26,431 bases of DNA from RGIG4103 sp045644605 (GCA_045644605.1 JAZRHB010000023.1:1-26431); one strand, 5' to 3'; numbered from the stretch's first letter, positions 1-9,030 are shown. Numbers and translations are program-made. The notes: generated from the sequence alone by a model not told the origin.

Positions 1-2003
1 GCACACTTTCGTTTGAAAAAGCATATGATATGTTTTCCCGTCAGATGAAAGCGGGTGCGGCTGCCGACCTTATTGTAATTGAAACAATGACAGGCCTTCT
101 GGAAGTGAAAGCGGCAGTTCTTGCGGCTAAGGAAAACACAAACCTTCCTGTATATGTAACGATGACGTTTGAAGAAAACAGACGTACCTTTACGGGATGT
201 TCTGTTGCATCCATGGCGGCAACGCTTGAAGGACTCGGCGTTGATGCCATTGGACTTAACTGCTCGCTCGGACCTAATCAGGTTTATGAAATTGCAAAAG
301 AGCTTTGTGAAAATACCACACTGCCCGTAATTGTAAAACCAAATGCGGGGCTTCCCCGTCCGGACGGCAGCGGATATGATATTGATGAAAATGGGTTTGC
401 TGATGCAATGGAAAAAATTCTTGCGCTCGGTGTAACCATAGTCGGCGGATGCTGCGGCACAACGCCCGACTATATAAAAGCGCTTGCGGATATGGCAAAA
501 ACAAAAACTCCGGTTGAAAGAAAAAATACACCTGTATCTTGCGTGGCAAGTGCCTCAACGTGCGTTAAAATTGATGGCGTAAAGGTAATAGGCGAACGTA
601 TCAACCCAACGGGTAAAAAGCTGTTTAAACAGGCGCTTGTTAATAATGATATGAATTATATCTTAAGTCAGGCGATTTCGCAGGCAGAGGCGGGTGCACA
701 TATTCTTGATGTCAATGTCGGTCTTCCTGAAATTGACGAAAAGGAAATGATGGTAAAAACTGTAAAAGCACTTCAGTCTGTTACAGATTTGCCACTCCAG
801 ATAGACTCGTCAGACCCCGAGGTAATTGAGGCGGCACTTCGTATATATAATGGTAAAGCCATTGTAAACTCCGTAAACGGCGAGGATAAATCTCTCAACA
901 CCGTACTGCCTATAGTTAAAAAATATGGTGCGGCGGTTGTAGGTCTTACGCTTGATGAAAAAGGGATTCCCGCACTTGCCGAAGAACGAGTTAAAATTGC
1001 TGAAAAAATTGTCAATACGGCACTGTCTTACGGCATAAAACGCGAAGACATATATATCGACTGCCTTACCCTCACCGCATCTGCAGAGCAGGATAAGGTA
1101 GAAGAAACATTAAAAGCGGTGGGAATGGTAAAAGAAAAGTTTGGCGTGCATACCGTGCTTGGCGTATCAAACATCTCGTTCGGACTTCCGAACCGCGAGC
1201 TTGTAAATAAAACTTTCCTTGCGCTTGCGCTCGGCAGGGGACTTGATCTGCCTATTATCAATCCCAATGCGCAGGAAATGATGAACATTATAAATGCGTA
1301 TAATGTCCTTTCAAATAATGATAAAAATGCAGAAAAATATATTGCGCAGTATTCTGCCGAAATAACGGAAAAGCCTGTTATAAACGCAGATGTTGATATA
1401 GCATATGCAATAGAAAAAGGTCTTGCGGAGGAAGCGAAGCAGGCGGCAAAAAAGCTTCTTGAAACAGAAGATGCAATGGCAATAATAAATGAAAAACTTA
1501 TTCCTGCACTTGATAAGGTAGGGGATAATTTTGAAAAAGGAAGCATTTTTCTGCCGCAGCTTATTCAGTCGGCAACTGCGGCGCAAAGCGCATTTGATGC
1601 GGTAAAGGAATCTTTTGGAAACGAAAGTACGCAGGATAAAGGTACAATTGTAATTGCAACCGTAAAAGGCGATGTACATGATATAGGTAAGAATATTGTA
1701 AAAACAATTCTTGCAAACTACGGTTACAGAGTTGTTGACCTTGGCAAAAACGTAGCACCGGAAGATGTTCTTTCGGTGGCGGTAAAAGAAAAAGCGTCTC
1801 TTGTCGGACTTTCGGCACTTATGACAACAACCCTCGGGGCAATGGAAGAAACAATAGCACTTCTCCGCAAGGAATATGACTGCAAAATAATGGTCGGCGG
1901 TGCAGTGCTTACGGCGGATTATGCTAAAACCATCGGCGCAGATTTCTATGCAAAGGATGCAAAACAGGCGGCAGATATTGCAAAAGCGGTTTTTGGAAAA
2001 TAA
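1..2003 (+). CDS. metH: Cobalamin-dependent methionine synthase, 5' end missing
   Basis: Transfers a methyl group from methyltetrahydrofolate through cobalamin to homocysteine, giving methionine in the cytoplasm. The reading frame (codons from base 3) is open through the left window edge, so the N-terminus lies outside; the ATG at 30 is internal. Numbering from that Met, the homocysteine domain carries the zinc-ligand motifs GLNC (Cys78) and GGCCGT (Cys141, Cys142). The pterin-binding domain follows from about 180 (VIGERINPTG), then a helical cap from about 450, and the B12-binding domain with DVHDIGKN (His550 is the lower cobalt ligand). The protein ends after the B12 domain: the C-terminal AdoMet reactivation domain of E. 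coli MetH is absent, as is common in Clostridia, so reactivation must use a separate protein. A strong promoter for infC begins 15 bases after the stop. Confidence 0.95.
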   Translation, partial: TLSFEKAYDMFSRQMKAGAAADLIVIETMTGLLEVKAAVLAAKENTNLPVYVTMTFEENRRTFTGCSVASMAATLEGLGVDAIGLNCSLGPNQVYEIAKELCENTTLPVIVKPNAGLPRPDGSGYDIDENGFADAMEKILALGVTIVGGCCGTTPDYIKALADMAKTKTPVERKNTPVSCVASASTCVKIDGVKVIGERINPTGKKLFKQALVNNDMNYILSQAISQAEAGAHILDVNVGLPEIDEKEMMVKTVKALQSVTDLPLQIDSSDPEVIEAALRIYNGKAIVNSVNGEDKSLNTVLPIVKKYGAAVVGLTLDEKGIPALAEERVKIAEKIVNTALSYGIKREDIYIDCLTLTASAEQDKVEETLKAVGMVKEKFGVHTVLGVSNISFGLPNRELVNKTFLALALGRGLDLPIINPNAQEMMNIINAYNVLSNNDKNAEKYIAQYSAEITEKPVINADVDIAYAIEKGLAEEAKQAAKKLLETEDAMAIINEKLIPALDKVGDNFEKGSIFLPQLIQSATAAQSAFDAVKESFGNESTQDKGTIVIATVKGDVHDIGKNIVKTILANYGYRVVDLGKNVAPEDVLSVAVKEKASLVGLSALMTTTLGAMEETIALLRKEYDCKIMVGGAVLTADYAKTIGADFYAKDAKQAADIAKAVFGK

Positions 2004-2017
2004 TTTCATAAAAACTA

Positions 2018-2046
2018 TTGACACGGGGTAAAATCTGTGGTACAAT
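2018..2046 (+). promoter_or_regulatory. Sigma-A promoter of the infC operon
   Basis: TTGACA at 2018-2023, a 17-nt spacer, and TACAAT at 2041-2046. This is a near-perfect vegetative promoter placed just after metH, so the translation operon has its own start, about 150 nt ahead of infC. Confidence 0.88.
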
Positions 2047-2051
2047 ACTTT

Positions 2052-2199
2052 AGAACAAGTAGAAGATTGCTTCTCGCCGTATGTATGAAATATGCGGCAA
2101 ATATATGGAAATAACAGTATTTTAGCTGTTATTGTTTGTGTATTTTATGGGCGTGCAATCTTTTGCACGTCTTTTTAATTTTATCGGAGGTGTTTGACG
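2052..2199 (+). ncRNA. L20-type leader RNA of the infC-rpmI-rplT operon
   Basis: The untranslated leader contains ordered hairpins: GCCGTAT/ATGCGGC (2076-2082 with 2092-2098, one G-U pair), ATAACAG/CTGTTAT (2111-2117 with 2126-2132), and a terminator-like hairpin (2150-2171). The segment AAGATTGC at 2063-2070 is the exact complement of GCAATCTT at 2155-2162, inside the left arm and loop of the terminator, so it can form a mutually exclusive antiterminator. In Bacillus the matching leader binds ribosomal protein L20, which promotes premature termination; the same role is inferred here from position and architecture, not from a covariance-model match. Confidence 0.75.
2150..2182 (+). terminator. 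Attenuator terminator in the infC leader
   Basis: CGTGCAA (2152-2158), loop TCTT, TTGCACG (2163-2169), followed by TCTTTTTAATTTT. It sits before the operon's first gene, so it is an attenuator rather than an end-of-operon terminator. Confidence 0.8.
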
Positions 2200-2709
2200 A
2201 TTAGTAAGGAATTGTTAATTAACGAAGAAATTAAGGATAAGGAAGTAAGGGTTGTATCAAACAATGGTGAGCAGCTTGGTATTATGAAAATATCCGAAGC
2301 ACTTGATGCAGCATACAAAGCTAACCTTGACCTGGTTAAAATTGCTCCAAAGGCGGTTCCGCCGGTTTGCAAAATAATGGACTATGGTAAATACAAGTTC
2401 GACCTTGCAAAGAAAGAAAAAGAAGCAAGAAAAAATCAGAAGGTTGTAAATATCAAGGAAATCAGGGTTTCACCTACAATTGATAAGAACGATCTTAACA
2501 CAAAAATCAATCAGGCTTCCAAATTTTTAAGTTCGGGAGATAAAGTTAAAGTAACTATGCGTTTCCGCGGAAGAGAACTTGCGTATATGGATAACGGATT
2601 TACCTTACTTAATCAGTTTGCTTCACATTTCGACGGAGTTGGTGTTGTTGATAAAGCGCCAATGAAAGAAGGAAGAAGCGTAGTAATGTTTTTGGCACCA
2701 AAAGCTTAA
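2200..2709 (+). CDS. infC: Translation initiation factor IF-3, probable AUU start
   Basis: IF-3 binds the 30S subunit, checks the start codon and initiator tRNA, and keeps subunits apart. The protein reads (I)SKELLINEEIKDKEVRV at the N-terminus, with the family motifs DLVKIAPKAVPPVCKIMDYG, KEIRVSPTID and the C-terminal MRFRGRE. It has 169 residues, the usual size. Start choice: the Shine-Dalgarno GGAGG at 2186-2190 is 9 nt from ATT at 2200 but only 3 nt from an in-frame TTG at 2194. Homologues begin at this residue, and infC is known to start at AUU in E. coli, where the rare codon lets IF-3 limit its own synthesis. First gene of the infC-rpmI-rplT operon. Confidence 0.95.
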   Translation: MSKELLINEEIKDKEVRVVSNNGEQLGIMKISEALDAAYKANLDLVKIAPKAVPPVCKIMDYGKYKFDLAKKEKEARKNQKVVNIKEIRVSPTIDKNDLNTKINQASKFLSSGDKVKVTMRFRGRELAYMDNGFTLLNQFASHFDGVGVVDKAPMKEGRSVVMFLAPKA

Positions 2710-2772
2710 GTATAGTTTCCCACAAGGTTGGGTATTATAGAAAATTTTAATTTAATGAGAGGAGAGTTATTT

Positions 2773-2970
2773 ATGCCTAAAATAAAAACTCACAGAGGCG
2801 CCGCTAAAAGATTTGGTCTTACAAAGAACGGCAAAGTAAAAATGAATCACGCAAACAGACGTCATATTTTAACAAAGAAAAGCACAAAAAGAAAAAGAGG
2901 ATTAAGAAAAGGTGTTTATGCATCTGACGCTAACGCACCGGTAATTAAGAAGCTTATTCCGTACAAATAA
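2773..2970 (+). CDS. rpmI: 50S ribosomal protein L35
   Basis: Small basic protein of the large ribosomal subunit, 65 residues, beginning MPKIKTHRGAAKRF and containing NRRHILTKKSTKRKRGLRKG, all typical of L35. An upstream in-frame TTG at 2728 would add 15 residues unlike the family. The ATG at 2773 is preceded by GAGAGGAGAG, so it is the start. It lies between infC and rplT in the conserved operon order. Confidence 0.97.
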   Translation: MPKIKTHRGAAKRFGLTKNGKVKMNHANRRHILTKKSTKRKRGLRKGVYASDANAPVIKKLIPYK

Positions 2971-2993
2971 TGCAATTTAGGAGGATAATATAA

Positions 2994-3350
2994 ATGGCTA
3001 GAGTTACAGGTGGTATGACCACCAGAAGAAGACATAAAAAAATATTAAAGCTTGCTAAAGGTTACCGCGGCGGAAAATCCAAACTTTTCAGAGTTGCTAA
3101 CCAGGCAGTTATGAAATCCCTCGTATACGCATACGCAGGCAGAAAAAAGAAGAAAAGAGATTTCAGAAGACTTTGGATTACACGTATCAGTGCTGCGGCT
3201 AAAATGAATGGTATGAACTATTCTACATTCATGTACGGCCTCAAGAAAAGCGGCATCAACATGAACAGAAAAATGCTTGCAGAAACAGCTGTAGCAGACG
3301 CAGCAGCGTTTTCTCTTCTTGCAGAAAAAGCAAAAGCAGCTATAAAATAA
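2994..3350 (+). CDS. rplT: 50S ribosomal protein L20
   Basis: Binds 23S rRNA early in large-subunit assembly and is probably the repressor that acts on the operon's own leader RNA. The 118-residue protein begins MARVTGGMTTRRRHKKILKL and carries the family motifs KGYRGGKSKLFR and RKKKKRDFRRLWITRISAA. An AGGAGGA site at 2980-2986 precedes the ATG. It is the last gene of the operon and is followed within 8 bases by a terminator. Confidence 0.97.
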   Translation: MARVTGGMTTRRRHKKILKLAKGYRGGKSKLFRVANQAVMKSLVYAYAGRKKKKRDFRRLWITRISAAAKMNGMNYSTFMYGLKKSGINMNRKMLAETAVADAAAFSLLAEKAKAAIK

Positions 3351-3357
3351 TCTATAT

Positions 3358-3386
3358 AGACCCGCTATATTCGGGTCTTTTAGTTT
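3358..3386 (+). terminator. Terminator of the infC operon
   Basis: AGACCCG (3358-3364), loop CTATATT, CGGGTCT (3372-3378), then TTTAGTTT. It lies directly after rplT. Confidence 0.88.
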
Positions 3387-3456
3387 ATATAACGACAGTG
3401 TTTTTTGCGTAATAATCGGCAAAAAAACGAATAAATATAAGGTTAGGGGAAAGCCT

Positions 3457-4218
3457 ATGATAAGCTCGGCATCAAACGATTTTGTTAAGCATATTAAAAA
3501 ACTTCAGGACAAGAAAAGCTATCGCAGAGAAATGGGAAGTTTTGTGGTTGAAGGGCTTCGTCTTGTAAAAGACGGGCTTGGAAATATACATACCATTGTT
3601 ATGTCCGAAAGCTTTGATGCTTCGCTTATCGGTGACCTTAACGGCAGGGAAACTATAACAGTAACCGATAAGGTTTTTAAAGAAATTACAGACACTGTAA
3701 ATCCGCAGGGCATTATGGGAATTGCAAAAATGTGCTCTGTCACAGAAGAGGAAATCGGCGGCGAAAACCCGTTTATAATCTTTTGTGACGCGGTCTCAGA
3801 CCCCGGTAATATGGGCACAATTATCCGTACTGCAGACGCCGCAGGGGCAAGTGCGGTCGTTCTTGGCAGCGGCTGTGTGGATTTATATAATCCGAAAACA
3901 GTGCGCTCTACAATGTCGTCGCTTTTTAATGTGACCACTATTGAAACACAGGACAGCATAAAAACCCTTGAAAAATTCAAAGAAAAGGGTATAAAAATCC
4001 TTGGCACAACGCCGTCGGGAAATAAAGATATTTATGCTGTTGATTTTAAAGGACCGGTTGCGGTTGTAATCGGTAACGAAGCAAATGGAATTTGTGATGA
4101 AATACTTGATTTGTGTGACGAAAAACTTAAGATACCAATGCTTGGAAGTACAGAATCGCTTAATGCTTCCGTAGCGGCGGCAGTAACAATGTACGAGGTT
4201 TTAAGGCAACGCCTGTAA
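3457..4218 (+). CDS. TrmH/SpoU-family RNA 2'-O-methyltransferase
   Basis: Uses S-adenosylmethionine to methylate a ribose 2'-OH in rRNA or tRNA; the exact target cannot be told from sequence. The 253-residue protein has an N-terminal substrate-binding domain (SYRREMGSFVVEGLRLVKDG, 21-40) and a C-terminal SPOUT knot domain. The knot domain carries the three family motifs: PGNMGTIIRTADAAGA (116-131), VVIGNEANGI (about 203) and IPMLGSTESLNASVAAAV (about 227). The start ATG has AGGGGA 6 nt upstream. It resembles B. subtilis YsgA, another rRNA methyltransferase of this family. The gene follows the rplT terminator; I see no convincing promoter in 3387-3456. topA begins 17 nt after its stop, so the two are probably cotranscribed. 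Confidence 0.9.
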   Translation: MISSASNDFVKHIKKLQDKKSYRREMGSFVVEGLRLVKDGLGNIHTIVMSESFDASLIGDLNGRETITVTDKVFKEITDTVNPQGIMGIAKMCSVTEEEIGGENPFIIFCDAVSDPGNMGTIIRTADAAGASAVVLGSGCVDLYNPKTVRSTMSSLFNVTTIETQDSIKTLEKFKEKGIKILGTTPSGNKDIYAVDFKGPVAVVIGNEANGICDEILDLCDEKLKIPMLGSTESLNASVAAAVTMYEVLRQRL

Positions 4219-4235
4219 ACCGTATGGAGGTAAAA

Positions 4236-6341
4236 ATGACTAAAAACTTAGTTATTGTGGAATCGCCTGCAAAGGCAAAAACCATACAGAAATATCTTGG
4301 CAAAGGATATAAAGTCGAAGCTTCAATGGGCCACATCCGTGATTTGCCCAAAAGCAAAATGGCAATTGATATAGAAAATAATTTTGAACCTAAATATATG
4401 ACAATAAGGGGAAAAACCGACCTTATTAAAAAAATCAAAAAAGAAGTTGCAATCAGCGACAAAGTATTTCTTGCAACTGACCCTGACCGCGAAGGGGAAG
4501 CAATTTCGTGGCATCTTGTGGAAGCGCTTAAAATTCCGCAGGAAAAAACAAGCAGGGTTGTTTTTAATGAAATTACAAAAGACGCTATAAAAAATGCAAT
4601 CAAAAATCCGAGAGACATTGATTATGACCTTGTTAATGCACAGCAGGCACGCCGTGTTCTTGACAGAATTGTGGGATATTCAATAAGCCCGCTTCTCTGG
4701 CGTAAAGTAAAAAAAGGTCTTTCGGCAGGTCGTGTTCAGTCCGTTGCGCTTAAAATCATATGCGAGCGCGAGGAAGAAATTGAAAAATTCATCCCGAAAG
4801 AATACTGGAACATTACCGCAAGTATTTTGCATTTTGATTCCGATATGACATTCAAAGCAAAATTCTACGGCGATGAAACAGGAAAAATTGAATTAAATAA
4901 CCAGCAGGAAACCGAAAAAGTTCTTGATGCTTTAAAAGGTGCAACTTACTCGGTTGCAGGGGTTAAAAAATCAAATAAAAAACGCTATCCGACCCCACCA
5001 TTTATTACAAGTACACTTCAGCAGGAAGCGGCTCGTAAGCTTGGATTTACATCCTCGCGTACAATGCTTGTTGCACAGCAGCTTTACGAAGGTGTTGAAA
5101 TAAAAGGCGAGGGCGCGGTAGGTCTTATCACATATATGCGTACAGACTCAATCCGTATCGCAGATGAAGCAGGTGCGGCGGCACGCAGCTATATTCTCGG
5201 CAAATGGGGCAAAGAATATCTTCCGCTTAAAGCAAGAGAATACAAGAATAAGAAAAATGCACAGGACGCTCATGAAGCAATCCGTCCTACTGTGGTAGCT
5301 TACGACCCGGAAAAAATCAAATCATCACTTACAGGTGACCAGTATAAACTCTACAAACTCATTTGGGAACGCTTTATTGCAAGCCAGATGAAAGAAGCAG
5401 ATGTGCAGAGCGTTGTTGCTGATATTGCGGCAGATAAATACATCCTTAAGTCCTATGGAAGCACAGTTTTGTTCCCGGGATTTACAGTTCTTTATACAGA
5501 AGGCATTGATGCCGTTGAAGAGGATGATGAACGTCAGCAGCTTCCGAACCTTAAAAAAGGTGATGACATAAAGAAAAAAATGCTTACACATAAGCAGAAC
5601 TTCACAAAACCGCCGTCAAGATATACGGAAGCAACCCTTATCAAAACTCTTGAAGAGCTTGGTATAGGTCGTCCGTCAACATATGCTCCTACAATCGGTA
5701 TAATTACCGCAAGAAAATATGTTGAAAAAGAAAAGAAAACTCTTGTTCCTACTGAACTTGGCAGAATTGTTAATACTATGATGTCGGAACATTTTGAAGA
5801 TATTGTGGACGTTACATTTACTGCTAATATGGAACAAAAGCTTGACAGCGTTGAAGAGGGAAAAGCCGACTGGGTTGAAATCATAAAAGAATTTTATAAC
5901 CCGTTTGCAAAAGTTCTTGATGATGCTTATAAAAACGTTGAACACGTTAAAATTAAACCGGAAGAAACCGATGTTGTTTGTGAACTTTGCGGCAGAAATA
6001 TGGTAATCCGCGAAAGCAAATTCGGTAAATTTCTTGCATGCCCGGGATATCCGGAATGTAAAAACACAAAACCGATTACAAACCCGATAGGCGTTAAATG
6101 TCCTAAATGCGGTGGGGAAATTCTTGAAAAGAAATCGCAGAAAGGCGTGCGCTATTTCGGATGCGGAAGCTACCCGAACTGCACTTATATGTCGTGGGAT
6201 AAACCTACAAACGAAAAATGTCCGGTTTGCGGCGATATGCTTATGATGAAAAGCATAAACAAACGTATAACAAACACAAAAGTGTGCAGAAACGCTAAAT
6301 GTGAATTTAACAATAAGAAAACAAGTAAAAAAGAGGGATAA
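4236..6341 (+). CDS. topA: DNA topoisomerase I (type IA)
   Basis: Relaxes negative supercoils by a covalent tyrosine-DNA intermediate. The toprim domain is at the N-terminus (LVIVESPAKAKTIQKYLG, and ATDPDREGEAISWHL for metal binding). The active-site tyrosine is Tyr300 in GLITYMRTDS (E. coli Tyr319). Three C-terminal zinc ribbons follow: CELC...CPGYPEC, CPKC...CGSYPNC and CPVC...CRNAKC. Length is 701 residues, normal for Firmicutes. An ATG at 4224 is in frame but overlaps the GGAGG site (4226-4230), so the ATG at 4236 is chosen. trmFO follows after 2 nt; topA-trmFO is a conserved pair in Firmicutes. Confidence 0.97.
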   Translation: MTKNLVIVESPAKAKTIQKYLGKGYKVEASMGHIRDLPKSKMAIDIENNFEPKYMTIRGKTDLIKKIKKEVAISDKVFLATDPDREGEAISWHLVEALKIPQEKTSRVVFNEITKDAIKNAIKNPRDIDYDLVNAQQARRVLDRIVGYSISPLLWRKVKKGLSAGRVQSVALKIICEREEEIEKFIPKEYWNITASILHFDSDMTFKAKFYGDETGKIELNNQQETEKVLDALKGATYSVAGVKKSNKKRYPTPPFITSTLQQEAARKLGFTSSRTMLVAQQLYEGVEIKGEGAVGLITYMRTDSIRIADEAGAAARSYILGKWGKEYLPLKAREYKNKKNAQDAHEAIRPTVVAYDPEKIKSSLTGDQYKLYKLIWERFIASQMKEADVQSVVADIAADKYILKSYGSTVLFPGFTVLYTEGIDAVEEDDERQQLPNLKKGDDIKKKMLTHKQNFTKPPSRYTEATLIKTLEELGIGRPSTYAPTIGIITARKYVEKEKKTLVPTELGRIVNTMMSEHFEDIVDVTFTANMEQKLDSVEEGKADWVEIIKEFYNPFAKVLDDAYKNVEHVKIKPEETDVVCELCGRNMVIRESKFGKFLACPGYPECKNTKPITNPIGVKCPKCGGEILEKKSQKGVRYFGCGSYPNCTYMSWDKPTNEKCPVCGDMLMMKSINKRITNTKVCRNAKCEFNNKKTSKKEG

Positions 6342-6343
6342 TA

Positions 6344-7636
6344 TTGAAAGCAACTGTTATTGGAGCAGGTCTTGCCGGCTGTGAAGCGGCATGGCAGCTT
6401 GCAAGCAGGGGAATAAATGTTACCCTGTACGAAATGAAACCGAAAAAATTCACCCCTGCACATCACTACGAAGGGTTTGCGGAGCTTGTATGCAGTAACT
6501 CTCTTCGTTCAGATAAGCTTGAAAATGCAGTCGGGCTTTTAAAAGAAGAACTGCGCCGTATGGGAAGCCTTATTATGATGTGTGCGGACGAATGCCGTGT
6601 TCCGGCAGGCGGTGCACTTGCGGTTGACAGATGCGGTTTTTCGGATTTGGTCACAAAAAAGATTAAAGAAAATCCTTTAATTGAAGTAATAGAAGAAGAG
6701 GTTGAAAAGTTTCCAAAGGAAAACACGGTTATTGCTACGGGTCCTCTCACAACGGACAAGCTGTTTGAAGCAATCAAAGAAATAACAAAAGAAGAAAATC
6801 TTTATTTTTATGATGCGGCGGCACCGATTGTAACACTTGAATCGGTTGATATGTCAAGTGCCTACCGCGCATCAAGATACGGCAAAGGTGATGACGATTA
6901 TATCAACTGCCCAATGAACGAGCAGGAATATAAAGCCTTCTGGAACGAGCTTGTGAATGCCGAATGTGCCGAAATAAGCTCGGTAGATAAAGAGGTTGTG
7001 TTTGAAGGCTGTATGCCGGTTGAAACAATGGCAAAAAGGGGAGAAGATACACTTCTTTTCGGACCGCTTAAACCCGTGGGGCTTCCTGACCCGAAAACCG
7101 GGAAAGATCCGTATGCCGTTGTTCAGCTCCGTCAGGATAATGCATCGGGAACACTCTACAATCTTGTAGGGTTTCAGACGCATCTTAAATGGGGCGAACA
7201 GAAACGGGTGTTTGGTATGATACCTGCACTTCGTAATGCGGAATTTGTACGCTACGGCGTTATGCACCGTAACACATTTATAAATTCACCACAGCTTCTT
7301 GATGCAAAATATATGCTTAAAAATTCAGAAAACATATATTTTGCAGGGCAGATGACCGGTGTTGAAGGGTATATTGAATCTGCATCATCGGGATTTGCCT
7401 CTGGACTTAACCTTGCAATGACCCTGCTTGGTAAAGAGAATATTATTTTTCCGGATTCAACGGCAATAGGGGCACTTTCGCATTATGTATCAAATCCCGG
7501 CACTAAACATTTTCAGCCGATGAATGTAAACTTCGGCATTATGGAACCGCTGGGAATGAAGACAAGGAAAAAACAAGAAAAAAATCTTAAAATCGCAGAA
7601 AAAGCACTTGAAAAAATCAAGGAGATGAAACTATGA
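6344..7636 (+). CDS. trmFO: Folate/FAD-dependent tRNA m5U54 methyltransferase
   Basis: Forms 5-methyluridine at position 54 of the tRNA T-loop using methylenetetrahydrofolate and FADH2. The 430-residue protein begins with an FAD dinucleotide-binding fold (VIGAGLAGCEAAWQLASRG, 4-22). It carries TrmFO signatures including FAELVCSNSLRSD, FQTHLKWGEQKRVFGMIPAL and FAGQMTGVEGYIESASSGF. The start is TTG, 2 nt after topA, with AGAGGG upstream; MKATVIGAGLAG is the expected family N-terminus. In B. subtilis this gene is followed by codV-clpQY-codY, but here uxaC follows directly with a 4-nt ATGA overlap. Confidence 0.96.
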   Translation: MKATVIGAGLAGCEAAWQLASRGINVTLYEMKPKKFTPAHHYEGFAELVCSNSLRSDKLENAVGLLKEELRRMGSLIMMCADECRVPAGGALAVDRCGFSDLVTKKIKENPLIEVIEEEVEKFPKENTVIATGPLTTDKLFEAIKEITKEENLYFYDAAAPIVTLESVDMSSAYRASRYGKGDDDYINCPMNEQEYKAFWNELVNAECAEISSVDKEVVFEGCMPVETMAKRGEDTLLFGPLKPVGLPDPKTGKDPYAVVQLRQDNASGTLYNLVGFQTHLKWGEQKRVFGMIPALRNAEFVRYGVMHRNTFINSPQLLDAKYMLKNSENIYFAGQMTGVEGYIESASSGFASGLNLAMTLLGKENIIFPDSTAIGALSHYVSNPGTKHFQPMNVNFGIMEPLGMKTRKKQEKNLKIAEKALEKIKEMKL

Positions 7637-9030
7637 AATTCATGGACGAAAACTTTATGCTGTACAGCGACACAGCAAAAAAACTCTTTTTTGATTTTGC
7701 AAAAGATATGCCCATAATGGACTATCATTGTCACCTTATTCCGCAGCAGGTTGCAGATAATCAGACATTCAAAAACATTACTGAAATATGGCTTTACGGC
7801 GACCATTATAAATGGCGTGCAATGAGAAGCTGCGGTATCAGTGAAGATAAAATCACGGGCAGCGCAAGCGACAGAGAACGTTTTGACTGTTTTGCAAAAG
7901 CAATGCCATACCTTATCGGTAACCCGCTTTATCACTGGACACACCTTGAACTGCAGAGATATTTTGGCATAACAAAAACACTTTGTCCTGAAAATGCAGA
8001 CTATATCTGGGATGCGGCAAACGAACAGATTGCCGATAAAAATTTCTGTGTACATAACATATTCAAGAAATTCAATGTAAAACTTGTTGGTACAACAGAC
8101 AACCCGGTTGATGACCTTGAGTCGCACAAAGCTTTTGCAAAATCAGACTGTGAAACAGTTATGGCACCATCCTACAGACCAGACAACTTCCTCAACGTTT
8201 CTGCACCGGATTTTGTTGACTGGATAAAAAAACTTGAAAAAGCTGCCGATATGGAAATTGATAATTACGATGACTTCCTTGAAGCGCTCATTAAAAGAAT
8301 GGATTATTTCCACGAAAATGGTTGTCGAATTGCGGATATAGGAATTATGTATCCGCCAAGCCTTACAGCTGATGAACTTTCACCCGAAAAAGTGTTTGCA
8401 AAACGTATGAAAGGCAAAGATGTAACTGCAACAGAAGATGATATGTTCAAAGCTCATACAATTGTTTTCTTTGGCATGGAATTTGCAAAACGTGGCTGGG
8501 CAATGCAGCTTCATATGAACGTAATCCGAAACAACAACACAATTATGTATAATAACATCGGCGTTGATACAGGTTTTGACAGTATCAATGATGCACCGAT
8601 AGCACATAACTTATCAAGACTTCTTGATGCTATGAATCTTGAAGAACTCTTACCGAAAACAATACTTTATTCGCTCAATCCGAAAGATAACTATGTACTT
8701 GGTACAATGCTCGGAAACTTCCAGAGCGATGATGCAAAAAGCAAAATTCAGCTTGGATCTGGCTGGTGGTTCAACGACCAGCGCGACGGAATGGAAGAAC
8801 AGCTTAAATGTCTTGCAAACCTTGGTGTACTTTCATACTTCGTAGGTATGCTTACCGACTCAAGAAGCTTCCTTTCATACCCACGTCACGAATATTTCAG
8901 AAGAATAATGTGTAACATCATCGGCGGATGGGTAGAAAAAGGCGAATATCCTGATGATATGAAATATCTTGAAGAAATAGTAAAAGGTATTTCTTATAAC
9001 AATGCGAAAGAATATTTCAATATAATTTAA
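7633..9030 (+). CDS. uxaC: Glucuronate/galacturonate isomerase
   Basis: Converts D-glucuronate to D-fructuronate and D-galacturonate to D-tagaturonate, the entry step of hexuronate breakdown. The 465-residue protein matches the UxaC family along its whole length: PIMDYHCHLIPQQVADN (metal-binding HxH), YGDHYKWRAMRSCGI, GNPLYHWTHLELQRYFGI, GTTDNPVDDLESH and LGSGWWFNDQRDGMEEQ. The ATG overlaps the trmFO stop by 4 nt (ATGA), which suggests translational coupling to a tRNA-modification gene. uxuA follows 18 nt downstream in the same operon. No separate promoter was visible before it. Confidence 0.96.
   Translation: MKFMDENFMLYSDTAKKLFFDFAKDMPIMDYHCHLIPQQVADNQTFKNITEIWLYGDHYKWRAMRSCGISEDKITGSASDRERFDCFAKAMPYLIGNPLYHWTHLELQRYFGITKTLCPENADYIWDAANEQIADKNFCVHNIFKKFNVKLVGTTDNPVDDLESHKAFAKSDCETVMAPSYRPDNFLNVSAPDFVDWIKKLEKAADMEIDNYDDFLEALIKRMDYFHENGCRIADIGIMYPPSLTADELSPEKVFAKRMKGKDVTATEDDMFKAHTIVFFGMEFAKRGWAMQLHMNVIRNNNTIMYNNIGVDTGFDSINDAPIAHNLSRLLDAMNLEELLPKTILYSLNPKDNYVLGTMLGNFQSDDAKSKIQLGSGWWFNDQRDGMEEQLKCLANLGVLSYFVGMLTDSRSFLSYPRHEYFRRIMCNIIGGWVEKGEYPDDMKYLEEIVKGISYNNAKEYFNII

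Noticed and set aside
1028..1546. Long open frames on the minus strand inside metH, including 1311-2045
   Set aside because: They lie opposite a clear MetH with strong motifs, have no ribosome sites, and their products are low-complexity antisense translations.
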